DNA of 64,000 nucleotides from Oikopleura dioica (lineage: Eukaryota > Chordata > Appendicularia > Copelata > Oikopleuridae). The stretch is from assembly GCA_907165135.1 (NCBI GenBank), contig OU015570.1, forward strand, positions 2,852,376 through 2,916,375, read 5' to 3'. A program made the translations under genes and the position numbers. The number at the start of each line of letters is the position of its first letter. Positions within the stretch are counted from its first letter, which is position 1. Below, one piece after another: positions 31,889-42,700 of this stretch. Below the pieces are notes generated by a model. That model had not been told where the DNA came from. It saw only the letters and a program-made list of their open reading frames with translations, and searched no databases.

Positions 31889-33092
31889 TGATATCCTTAG
31901 GGAACAACGCCTCAAGCCAAATAAAAAATTTTTATTTCACGGCCAAATATTTACGCCAATTCGGTTCTACGTTAGTTTAAATTTGTCTTGTCAGCTTGGT
32001 ATCACCAAATTGATCAGACATATTTGCAAAAATCATTTCACGATATTCTACTTAAAATGAAAAGATGGTCAGTTTTAACGAGCCAGATTGACCCAAAATT
32101 GTCTTAGCATCATGTCATCTCCTTACGATCTATACGTTCTATCATTGGAATGCTCATATGCTCTCATCATAATACTTTTCTAGTGCAATCTGATGTCAAT
32201 TCATCCAAAAATATGCTATTTGCAAAACTGCATGTTTAATCTATTTATCGATATTTCTTATCATTGCTTTGCGATTTTTAAAGTTCGATTATTGACAGTG
32301 CATACGATTCAACTTCTACAACAAGAAAGTCGTCAACATCTTCTTCAACAACAACTACTCCAACGAGCCGATAAACCGTCGTATCATCTCGGTGCCGTGG
32401 GGTCGGACAAACTCTATGTCAGGGCGTCCGCTTGTCGCAAATTAGCTCATCCGTAAGAGAAGATACGGTGCGAACCGCGACAGTAACTTCCCCGGGTATG
32501 TTCCTTGGAATTTGCTTCTTCTGTGATTTCAATTTTGATAAATTCATTTTATAAAATCCTGACCAAATTTTATTCAATTTATTTGTTAAAATTTTGTATA
32601 TATTCTTTTACTTTTCTCATCCTTTTTTATTTCAACCATAATTAACAGTCACTTCTACGGTCACATAGTGAGAAGTTTAAGTGGCTGTTATTATTTTCTG
32701 CTTTTTATTTTGAAAAAATTAATTTGCGTTTTATCTCGTCACTCGCGGCGCCGGCTCCCGAAACCTTTGAAAATAACTTGCTTGGCAAGTTCGATCAGCT
32801 CGTCTTCCGAAAAGAAATCGATCCGAAAGGATTTCCCGCAAGAAAAACCGCTAAAGAAAGCCACGGGCTCTCTTCCTTGTTTTCAAAAGAAAAATTGTTT
32901 TTCAAAAACAACCGCTTGTTCAAAAACACTGATCAAATCTCGCTGCTATTTAACCCCGCGTCGCGCCTTTTTCAGTCATTCAAATCACAAATAAAACCAC
33001 GCAAATTTAAAATTTGATTCTCGTTATTTTGGCTTGGCATTCTAGAGTTAGAGATCGAGCAAAATTCTTGCAGGACAGCCGCTTCCGTATCA
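31889..33092 (+). repeat. E1 5' LTR (1,204 bp)
   Basis: Bounded by TGATATCC and CCGTATCA and repeated at 46461-47666. It has no convincing ORF of its own. Its last A is the first base of the gag start codon. Confidence 0.9.
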
Positions 33093-34202
33093 TGGTGACC
33101 CCAACTCCTGAAGAGGTACTGTACAAGAGTCATGCGCTTTTTTCGGTTTCCCCAAATCAGATGATTAGATTAGGAATGAGAAATTTCGAATTCAATTTGA
33201 TTAATTCTACAATTAAAGACAAATTACAGCGTGCAAAATGGATTTTTGAAAAATCTCTGGCGGAAAATAAACCCGAAAACAAAGAGGACCTCGAGGCTCA
33301 ATTTTCGCGCCTTTCAAGCTCTTTTGTTTATAATTCATGCGAGCCGGAATTTCTTAGGGAATACGGGGAAGATCTTTATGGATTTGAATCAGCTGAGGAA
33401 AAATTGTCTTTTTTGACGTCTGTTTTTGGCGACGAATCGCCCGAGGAAAAGATCCTTCGAAACAAAGAAAAAATGGAAAATCTCACCCGAAAGAGCGAGA
33501 ACAATGAAAAATTCGAGATATTTTTGTCACGTGTTAAAACTGTCGCGGAGAAAATTACGCAGAAACCGGACGCGAGAGAATACATTATCGACGCGCAATT
33601 TAGAAAATCGCTCACGCCTGAACTGCAGAATTTTCTTCGCGATCAGTGTATGCTTGAAAAAACACCCGAGGAAATATCCAAATTTCTTGACAAAAGAAAA
33701 CGAAATGAGACTATCCCCAAAATTGCCCAAATCGAAATTGACGCGAAACTTGGCTCGTTTTTCCAGTCGACTTCCGACTTAATTTCAAAATCGACAATGT
33801 CCTTTGAGGATCAAATTTCTCAATTGAAAATTGAACAGAAAAAATCAGAAGAGGCGGCGGAAAAACGGGCGAGTGCGCTTCATGATCAAATTGAAAAACT
33901 AACGGCAACAATTGCAAAATTAGAAGTTGATCGCCGCAACGATCAGAGTTTGACGCGTCAAAATAACCAGCAACGGAATTTTCAAAGTCGAAATTTGGGC
34001 GCGCCAAACCCGGATCGGCCAAGGCCTCGACGATTTTGTGGATTTTGTAACACAGACACTCATTTTAGATCGCATTGCCCCTTTATTACCTGTCATTTTT
34101 GTCAGAAAAAAAGGCCACATGAAAACAGCTTGCCCCGATAATCCCGATAGAATTTACAGAGCTGCTCGGGTCGAGGGAGAAGAAACTTCAAAAAACGAGT
34201 AA
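33092..34202 (+). CDS. gag: E1 Gag (capsid/nucleocapsid), one homopolymer frameshift
   Basis: ATG at 33092 opens MVTPTPEEVLYKSHALF. The protein forms the particle and packages RNA. It is helical, with a coiled-coil region (~residues 255-295), a basic linker, a first CCHC zinc knuckle (CGFCNTDTHFRSHC, ~34036-34077), and a second one starting CHFC. An A7 run (34106-34112) inside the second knuckle shifts the frame, so the open frame ends at 34141. With six A the second knuckle and the tail would be read, ending at TAA 34200-34202. E3 has five A at the same place, so six is probably ancestral. The first 10 bases after the LTR (TGGTGACCCC) could be a primer-binding site inside gag. Confidence 0.8.
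34190..34196 (+). promoter_or_regulatory. E1 gag-pol -1 frameshift site AAAAAAC
   Basis: In the gag frame the heptamer reads A AAA AAC, a canonical X XXY YYZ slippery site, 2 codons before the gag stop. Slipping back one base enters a frame open through the protease. The same site is in E2 and E3. Confidence 0.8.
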
Positions 34203-36007
34203 ATGGAACTGAAAGCCCTGGTCAGGCACCAGTTCCAAGGACTTGTTCAATTTTTCGCATTGGATTACAATATTTTGTAGAAATGACAGTTTTTTCAAAA
34301 AAAATAAAAATGCTCGTCGATTCTGGCTCCCAACTTAACCTTTTGCCCAAATCATTTATTCCCGATAATGTTAAAATTCAAGCCCCTGATATTTTTGCTA
34401 AAAATTACGGTGGAGGAAGTATTGAAATTCTTGGTTTTGTCGAATGTGATTTTCATGTTAAAACGGAAAAATGGGGTAAATCGCGATTTTATATTGTAAA
34501 TGACAATTGTCAGGCAATTCTCGGTTCGGAAGCACTTAAATCTAATGAAATTATGATCAATCTTCATCGAAATCGTCTAGTTAAATCTGGTCCTATAGAG
34601 CGAATGGCGAATTTATGTAATAATGCATCAAAAAGCCCAACAGTTAATAACATTGAGCAAGACAGTTTTTATGCCGTTTCTGAGCAAACTTACACATTTC
34701 GAGGCAAAAGTGAGCAAATTATCGATTTAAAAATTCCTCATTTGAACAGATCAATGAATCTTTTTTTAGAAGAAAGCCAGCTTAAAAATTCGAAGCTAGA
34801 GTTAATAGAATCATTCCAGAGAGTTGATCCCGAGAATCCATTCTTTCGTATTCTTGTTATAAATCCCCTGAATTCTACAGTTAAAATTCCTGCTGGCACG
34901 GCCTTTGCAAAACTAGCGGAAATAGCTGAGATCGCCCAAATCAAGCCCTCAAAAAAAGATCTTAATTTTCTTCTTTCGCGGTTAAAAATAGGCAATATAT
35001 CGAAAAAGAATAAGCCGGTACTTTTTGGTCTTCTTGCTATATACACCCATTTATTTCAAGACGAGGACGACAATTTGCCTGTTTCGAACCTTGAAAAATT
35101 TTCGATTGAACTAGAGACTGATCGCCCGATTTGTAGCAATATGTACAGAACGCCATATGCCTTGCGGGGAATAATGACCGGTACTACTACCTCCTACCTT
35201 GGGCAAGACATGATAATGCGAATTAATTCACCCTATAATAGCCCCGCGTTACTCGTAAGGAAAAAGAATGGTACATTCAGATTATGTATTGATTACAGGA
35301 AATTAAATTCGTTTACGCTCCAGCAGCATCATCCGTTGCAACAAATTGAAGACGTTTTAGGGTATTTAGAAAATAGCATTATTTTTTCTTGTGTTGATTT
35401 GCGAAAAGGATTTCATCAGTGCCTCGTAGATGAGAAATCGCGAGAAAAACTAGCTTTTTCGACTGAAGACGGACAATTTACTTGGAAAAGGCTTCCAATG
35501 GGTCTCAAAAATGCCCCTATTCATTTCGCAAAATGCATGGATGTTATTTTACGAGACACGCCGAAAACTCAAATTTGCGCTTATCTTGACGATTTAGTGG
35601 TCCATTCAAGAACGGAAGAAGAACATTTAGCCAATTTACGTAAATTATTTCAAATTTTAGACCAAAATAATTTACGGATTAACATCGACAAAGCGAGTTT
35701 TTTTGAGCGAAAAGCATGCATTTTGGGTTTTGAAATTTTTGAAGGGAGAATACGGCCATCACAGGACAAGATCGAAGCGGTTAAAAATCTGTCTATTCCG
35801 AGAAACCGTGAGGAGGCACAATCACTTTTCGGACTTCTTTCGCAGCACAGAAAATTTATTAAAAATTTTGCACCCCTGGGAGTAGAAATTTCAAAAACGT
35901 ACAGAGGGTCATTTTGTTGGACAAAAGAGGCGACGATTTCACTCGAAAAGCTCAAAAGTATCATCTGCCATAACGCTCTTGAGCTCAAAATCCCCCCCAC
36001 TAAATGA
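34197..36007 (+). CDS. pol: E1 Pol part 1: protease and reverse transcriptase
   Basis: Entered by -1 slippage at 34190-34196; the first ATG is at 34283. The aspartic protease has MLVDSGSQLN (~34312). The RT has FRLCIDYRKLN (~35279), FSCVDLRKGFHQ (~35390), KRLPMGLKNAP and the catalytic YLDD (~35581-35592), followed by the thumb/connection with LFGLLSQHRKFIKNF. These match Ty3/gypsy pol, whose RT copies the element RNA with a tRNA or similar primer. The frame ends at TGA 36005-36007, just after a C7 run (35992-35998) where RNase H continues in another frame. Confidence 0.85.
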
Positions 36008-37019
36008 CGGTGTTTTCGTACTCGAGACAGACGCATCTAATCATAGTTTTGGTGGAGTTCTTTATCTTTGCGCGGAGCGAAATAAAAATCACCATCATTC
36101 TCATAATTGCCTACAACCGATAGCTTACCACTCGCTTAATTTTACGCCGGCACAACAGAAATACGGGACATTGGAAAAAGAACTTTATAGTGGGAAGACA
36201 TGTATGGAACGATGGAGGGCTTATCTTGCTTATGTCGATTTTCTTTGGATTACTGATAACTCTTGTGTTAAATACGCTCAATCCTTCAAGACAAATAATT
36301 TAAAAATTCAAAGATGGTTTACGGAGCTTCAGGGCTTTTCATTTCGAATTGAACAGAGGAAAACTCATCAAATGAAAATAAGTGATTGCCTTAGTCGTAA
36401 TACATTAAATTGTTCGATCAATCAAATAAAATTTACCCCTGAATCATTCGTAGAGTTTCAAAAATCTGACCCAGTATTATCACAAGTTAGACGTTTCGTT
36501 AGTATTGATAGATGGCCAAATAACCCACCAAGCGAGCTTTACCCATTCTTTTTACGTAGACCTGACCTTGAAATCCTTGGGTCTGGTGAGCTAGCTATAA
36601 ATTCTCCAGCCTATCAAAAAAGATTTTGCGTCCCCGAGGCATTGACAGAGACAATTTGCAGCGAATATCATGATCACTCTCATTTCGGAGTCGATATTAC
36701 AACCGAAAAAATTTCTAGAAAGTATTTTTGGCCGGGATTAAAAAATACAGTCGCGAGCTTTATAAAATCATGTCACAAATGTCAAATTTCAAAACCAAAT
36801 CTACAGCCTAACAAACCTCCTTTAGGCAAATCTGAAACACCAAGCGGCCCTTTTGAAATTTTGTACTTTGATTTAATTGGCCCACTTCAAGAAACTGATT
36901 TTGGTCATAAATATATAATGGTGGTTATTGACGGTTTTAGCAAAAAAAGTTTACGCGGAGCCCCTATCGTGCAAAAAATCGGATTATTTACTGCAAAAAT
37001 TCCGGAGCGTATTATTTAG
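35979..37019 (+). CDS. pol: E1 Pol part 2: RNase H and integrase N-terminus
   Basis: Continues Pol after the C7 run. The RNase H has ETDASNHSFGGVLY, a catalytic Glu in LEKELYS, TDNS and KISDCLSR. The integrase zinc domain has His-His (YHDHSHFG region, ~36668) and Cys-Cys (SCHKCQ, ~36770). The core begins with the first catalytic Asp in LYFDLIGPL (~36862). The frame is lost at an A7 run (~36942-36950); E3 has six A there and stays in frame. Confidence 0.8.
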   Translation: MSSKSPPLNDGVFVLETDASNHSFGGVLYLCAERNKNHHHSHNCLQPIAYHSLNFTPAQQKYGTLEKELYSGKTCMERWRAYLAYVDFLWITDNSCVKYAQSFKTNNLKIQRWFTELQGFSFRIEQRKTHQMKISDCLSRNTLNCSINQIKFTPESFVEFQKSDPVLSQVRRFVSIDRWPNNPPSELYPFFLRRPDLEILGSGELAINSPAYQKRFCVPEALTETICSEYHDHSHFGVDITTEKISRKYFWPGLKNTVASFIKSCHKCQISKPNLQPNKPPLGKSETPSGPFEILYFDLIGPLQETDFGHKYIMVVIDGFSKKSLRGAPIVQKIGLFTAKIPERII

Positions 37020-38658
37020 AAATCCAAAATTTCCAAAATATATGGTTTTAGATAACGCGAAGGAACACGTTCTGATTGAAAAATTTTTGAAAGAAAATAA
37101 AATTGGTGTACATTATATTCCCCCGCGTCATCCCCAATCTAACGGGCAAGTTGAAAACGTCAATAGAACCATAAAAGCCAGGCTCAGGGCTCGTTCAAAT
37201 TGGGTGAATTGGGATATTTTTCTGTTTGAAATTGTTCACGAAATAAACAGTAGTTTACACACAGTACTCGGAACAACCCCATTTTGTGTAGAAACTGGTA
37301 TAAAAAGCAGTCATCATTTTCAAGACCCTTATTGGCGAACATACGGAGATAAAATCGACGTAGACTTTGAGAAAATTCGTGCGAAAATTGAACAAGAAAA
37401 GCAAAAAAGAATGACCAAATTTGAAAATCCCCGTTTCAAAGAATACAATTTAGGCGATAAAGTTCTTATTAAAAATTTCCGCGAAAAATTTCCTCCGTTT
37501 TTAGGTCCTTATGAAGTGACGTTTAAATCCCCGAGTGGTCTGTGGTACGCTGTTAAAAATGATAAGGACGAATTTAGGCGACATGCGGAACATATGAAAA
37601 GTTATTCTCAGCGAAATTCAATTTTAGAGACGAATAATGATGTTGAAAAATACTCCAAGATTGTGACAAAGCCACAAGAGAACGATCTCGAGTTTTTTGA
37701 ATTTTTTTCCGAAAACTGTCTTTTTTCGAAGGATTCCCTCGGCCGGTTTGCTGAAAATTCCCCCACAGAAAAAGAATCGGAAAAAGCGCATGAACCTTTC
37801 TCCTCCGAAAGGTCAGATCAGTCTTTACAATCGGAACCTTATCGGGAGCGGTCTAGTTCTTCTTCAGAACCAGAAAATTTTTCATCCTCATCGACTCTTT
37901 TGATAGAAATGCCAGTACCGAATATAAATGGTAATCAAGAACGTGATTTGAATCAAGTAGGAAATGGATCAGACATTGTGCTTGATTCCGAGAAATCAAG
38001 TTCTGATTCTGAGCTCTCTGTTAATTTGACATCGTACGATAAATTGCCCGAAATTGATCCGCTAGTTGCTTTAAAACGTAGAAGGGAAAGATCTGATGAT
38101 TCCGTTGTCGAGCGTAAAATTGCTAAATTTACAGTTGAAAATAATTTGGAAAACATGTCAATTTTAATTAAAATGGAAAATCATGATCTTGACTTTTTCG
38201 AACATCTTAATGATAAATGGAAAAATACAGACGACATAGAGGAGACCTATGTTGAAAATGGTATATTTATCAAACTGAACGAATTAACAAGAGACTCTCT
38301 TTTATTCATTCTTTTTAAAATGAATCAGGAATTTGATCTTGAGGAATCAAGGGCAAAACTTCAGATAAAAGTGAAGGAAACTATTCGTAGAGAATATCCG
38401 AATTGGCGTAAATCGAGAAACGGACAACTCCTTTTTTTTGCGGTCTTTAGAGTGCAAAAAGAGCGAACGTTGTACGAACTAACTGTCCCCGAGCTAAAAA
38501 CTGTATGCGCATTTTATGATTTACCCTGTAAATTTCGAAACTGCTCAAAAACAATTTTACAGGCATCTATCGAAACAGAACTGCTTAAAAAATTTCCAAA
38601 TCATCCAATGCGTAAAAATGTTCTTGTTTTTCTTCCGGACTTTGAAACTGAAATATAA
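36928..38658 (+). CDS. pol: E1 Pol part 3: integrase core and acidic SAP-like tail
   Basis: Contains the other catalytic residues (MVLDNAKEH with Asp, QSNGQVENVN with Glu), the GPY-type module (FLGPYEVTF, ~37500) and a Ser/Glu-rich acidic stretch. The last ~190 residues are shared with E2 and E3. They hold two segments resembling SAP DNA-binding motifs: KLNELTRDSLLFILFK (~38275) and TLYELTVPELKTVCAFYDLP (~38469). It ends 50 bp before the 3' LTR. Confidence 0.8.
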   Translation: MTVLAKKVYAEPLSCKKSDYLLQKFRSVLFRNPKFPKYMVLDNAKEHVLIEKFLKENKIGVHYIPPRHPQSNGQVENVNRTIKARLRARSNWVNWDIFLFEIVHEINSSLHTVLGTTPFCVETGIKSSHHFQDPYWRTYGDKIDVDFEKIRAKIEQEKQKRMTKFENPRFKEYNLGDKVLIKNFREKFPPFLGPYEVTFKSPSGLWYAVKNDKDEFRRHAEHMKSYSQRNSILETNNDVEKYSKIVTKPQENDLEFFEFFSENCLFSKDSLGRFAENSPTEKESEKAHEPFSSERSDQSLQSEPYRERSSSSSEPENFSSSSTLLIEMPVPNINGNQERDLNQVGNGSDIVLDSEKSSSDSELSVNLTSYDKLPEIDPLVALKRRRERSDDSVVERKIAKFTVENNLENMSILIKMENHDLDFFEHLNDKWKNTDDIEETYVENGIFIKLNELTRDSLLFILFKMNQEFDLEESRAKLQIKVKETIRREYPNWRKSRNGQLLFFAVFRVQKERTLYELTVPELKTVCAFYDLPCKFRNCSKTILQASIETELLKKFPNHPMRKNVLVFLPDFETEI

Positions 38659-38712
38659 AAAAAGATGGGCGATAAAGATGCTCGTTTGGGACCCATGGAA
38701 GGTCACAGTGAT

Positions 38713-39727
38713 TGATGCAGATAAGCTCTCTAATCTAATTTCTCCTGCAAAAAGATGAGGCCGAATTTTACGAAACGTGGCTTTTTATTATTTTGGTTAT
38801 GAAGAGAGTGATTTTCAAAATTTCAATTTTCAGAGCGACTCTCGCGCAGGTGCATTTTATGTCCAAATAAGGCGATTTTCGCATTTCGCGAAATTGTTTT
38901 CAAATTGTGACGCAGCGCTTTCGCGCTTTTGTTTTCTTCGTTGTTTTCATCTTCGCATTATGTAATAGCCACGCTCGTATTTATTTTTATTATCAAAATT
39001 AATCATATTAAAGGGATCAACTTCCCACTATGTGGCCATATCACCCTTTAATAGAATTTTAATACTTTAATTTTTTATCCAAGTCCAGTATCCAATTCGT
39101 TGTCAGTCCAGTGCGTTGTCGTTGTCGTAGTCGTAATAGGAGAAGTCGCCGCCATTGTTGAAGCTGCAGTTTTGTCGGTTTTGAGGAAAAGTGGTCAGCT
39201 GTCCTAAAGCGAGCCAAAAAAGTGTTCAATCAACTTTGCCTACCAGGAGCACTTACAGACACCGCCATCCCGCAGGGCACGGGGACACAGTGTCAAGCCG
39301 CAAAGAGCGGAACTCAGCTAGTGGATGAAATTCATGCAACAGCTCCGTAGAAATCATGGAAGAGTACCAATCGTTGAAGTAGTCGAAATAGCAATTTGAT
39401 AAAGTTGCGTCGAAGTCAGCAAATACAGCTTGATTCATCAATAATATTTACCAGACAAAAGAAGGGATGAAAAGTGAGAACTAGAATGAATTAAAGAAAA
39501 CCGCCGAAACGGGTGGCTAAGGTGCCTTCAGAAATGTGAAATAACGCGTACGTTATAAGAAAATAATATGATTGATTTTTTTTTTCATGCGCAGGAGATT
39601 TGGCTCCAAAAATCTCCGAAATTTTAACTTGTGAAAAACATGCAAAATCAACCCTATTGGCGAAAATCTGGCCGTGATTGGAATATTCAATTTTTATTTT
39701 TTCTGTCCTTTTTCTTTGTTCGTATTA
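38713..39727 (-). repeat. E2 3' LTR (1,015 bp)
   Basis: Repeated at 45446-46459. The 62-aa ORFs inside it occur on both strands and show no coding features. Confidence 0.9.
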
Positions 39728-39791
39728 GTATGACCCGTCCTGGGTATCTTTTTAAATGGAGCATCTTTTTGAAAAAGAACTATTGAATTTT

Positions 39792-42700
39792 TTAAATATT
39801 AGGTCCGAAAATAAGCTCGTTGTTTTTCTTTGGGTGATTTGGATACAAATTATCGAAGGCGTTTTTGATAAAGTTGATCATTTCAGTTTTGTTTTGTAAA
39901 ACAGTTTTTGGCAGATTGTATTCAGCAATAAGGACCTTTAATTCGGGTTTAGACAAATCGTAAAGAGTCTTTACCTTCTTCAAATTTAGAATTGAAAAAA
40001 ATAAATACTCTCCAGAGTTGCTTTTTCGCCAATAAGGGTGATTTTTACGAATGTGCTCTCTGACTTTAATTCTTAATTGACCTACATTTTCTGTCGTTAA
40101 GTAAAAGACCTCAAATTTATGCAGGATAAATCTAAGAGCCTCTTTTGTTAATTCTCCAAGTTTCAAAATACACCCGTTTTCAAAAATCATATCCTCTTTT
40201 ATCTCCTCCATTCTAGCTTCAATATTTTCAAAAAAATCTTTATCTTCGTTTTCAAATTTAAAAGCGATTGAAATGTTAAAATTTTGTTCGCAATTCATTT
40301 CAGAGCAATCAATGACGTCAATTTCCGAACCTTCAATTTCACCGATATTTAAATTTGGAACTTTCGCAGAGGGATTTGAATCTTTCGAAGATTCCCGTTC
40401 TCGTTTTCGTTCATTTTGAGATCCCTCCGAGCTCTCCCGATTTGCCGAAATGTCCAATTTATCATATGAAACGAGATATTCAAAATTTTCCTCTTTATCC
40501 TCATTTTGGACCGTATCTGCTTCGATTTCAGAATCTAAGGTAACTTCCCAATGAGAATTATCTTCAAACTCCCATTCCGAATCAGATGTAAGAATAGGCT
40601 CATTTGGTTTAAAATCATGAGGTTTTGGAATTTTGTCGATAGCAGAAATATCAGATGATTCATTTGCGACAGAATTTTCGATAATTGAGACAAAAGAACC
40701 CTCTTCATCCGAGGACTCAGTGGATTCTATTGCTTCAATAAAAAGATCTGTAAAAACATTATCAAAAACTCCCTCAACAAATATATTGACACAATTATCT
40801 AGTCGATTCTGAGTTTCTTCATCTTGCGAAGCCACTAAGTAATTTGACGTCTCTAAGCAAGAAAAAAATTCAACAATTTTTGGGGTAGAAATTGGCTCAA
40901 AAATATTGTTCTCAACACCGTGAAAATCTGAAGAGAGATCGTGTTCGCCTGTATTAACTAATCTTTCATTAAATTTTTTTAAATGATCCGCATGCCTACG
41001 GAATTCTCTGTCATCAGACTTGATCGTGTACCATGTCCCCTCCGATGATTTACTTGTTATCTCAAATGGCCCTAAAAATGCAGGCTTTTTTGATGCAAAA
41101 TTTTTAATTAGGACTTTTTCACCTACTTTAAATGGTAAGAATTTCGGATTAGAAAATTTATCAAGCCTGATTTGCTTTTCTTCGTCAATCAAATTTTTAA
41201 TTGATTTAAAATCAATATCTGCTTTCTCATTATAATTTCTAAAATTTGAATCGAAGATATCGTGGGGATTCTTACATCGAAATTGCAGCGAAAATGGTGA
41301 GGTTTTTGTCACAGAATGCTCTGAAGTATTGAGATCATGAACGACCTCTTGCAGAAAAAGATCCCAATTCTTCAGATCACAACGTGCTCTAAGTCTACTT
41401 TTTAATGTTCTATTATAATTTTCAACTTGTCCATTTGTTGATGGATGCCTAGGAGGCGTAAAATGGGGTTCGATTTTATTTTCTTTCATAAATTTTGCCA
41501 TTTCGGAATGTTCTCCAGCATTATCTAAAATAACCATTTTGGGAAAATATGGATTTTTCAAAATAACATTTTTAAATTTTTCCAAAAGATACTTTGAATT
41601 TCGTGATTTAAGGGGCTCACAGTATCCAAATTTTGAGAAAAAATCAATCATTACCATAACGTATCTATGACCAAAATCTGTTGGAGGGAGCGTGATAAGA
41701 TCAAATCCAAAGACCTCAAATGGACCATCGGGAGTTTTAAACGTCAAAATAGGGGCTTTGTTTGGGTGAAAATTTGGTTTGTCTTTCTGACAAAATGAGC
41801 ATGTTCGTATAAATTCCTTAATCCCTTTACGCATTTGTGGCCAAATATATTTCGACGAAATTTTTGAAAACACTTGGTCGATTCCTGCATGACAATAATC
41901 ATGGTAATTTTTAATAATTTCATTTTCAATAGATTTCGGAACTAAAAGCCTTCGATTTCCGGACTCATCGCAATAAACTATTTCTCCAGTGTTCAAAAAA
42001 GTCAATTTGTCCCTCAAAAACGAGTAAAAATTAATGTCACCCTTAGGATTATTGGGCCATCGATCAATATTCAAATAATTTCTTATTTCTCGTAAAACGG
42101 GGTCTAACTTTTGAATATCGCAAAATTGTTCTTGAGTAAATTTAATTGAATTTATGGCTATTTTTGTTGAGTTTTGGGTTCCTCTACTAAGACAATCACT
42201 TATTTTCATTTTCGATGATGGTTTTTGCAGAATACGAAAGCTAAATCCTTGTATTTCTGTAATCCATCGCGCTATTTTTTGATTGTTTGTTCTTAATGTT
42301 CGGATGTATTTTATATTCGAATTGTCTGTTATCCAGTCGAATTCCGTATAAGAAAGATAAATGGACCATTTGGACATACATGTTTTTGCCGAAAATAATT
42401 CCTTCTCGATGATAGTATATTTTGACTGAGTCTCATTAAAATTGCCACTATTATAACTAACAGGAATCAAACACTCTGACGAATGATGATGTGACTCGTC
42501 CCGACACTTTTTTTCGCAAATATAGAGCACCCCGCCATACCCAAATGATGAAGCATCCGTCTCCAATACGTATACTCCCATATCAGTAGGAGGAATTTTT
42601 AGTTTCAATGCATTCTCGCAGATAATTCTTTTCAAAATCATTAGTGCATTCGTAGCCTCATTCGTCCATTGGAAGTTATTTCTATAGGTTTTTGTGATTG

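Noticed and set aside
32193-33017. Short ORFs in the E1 5' LTR (87-108 aa)
   Set aside because: Two overlap in different frames, they are repeated only because the LTR is repeated, and they lack any motif.
38777-38965. 62-aa ORFs in the E2 LTRs (both strands)
   Set aside because: They lie in LTR sequence, appear on both strands and show no composition or motif support.
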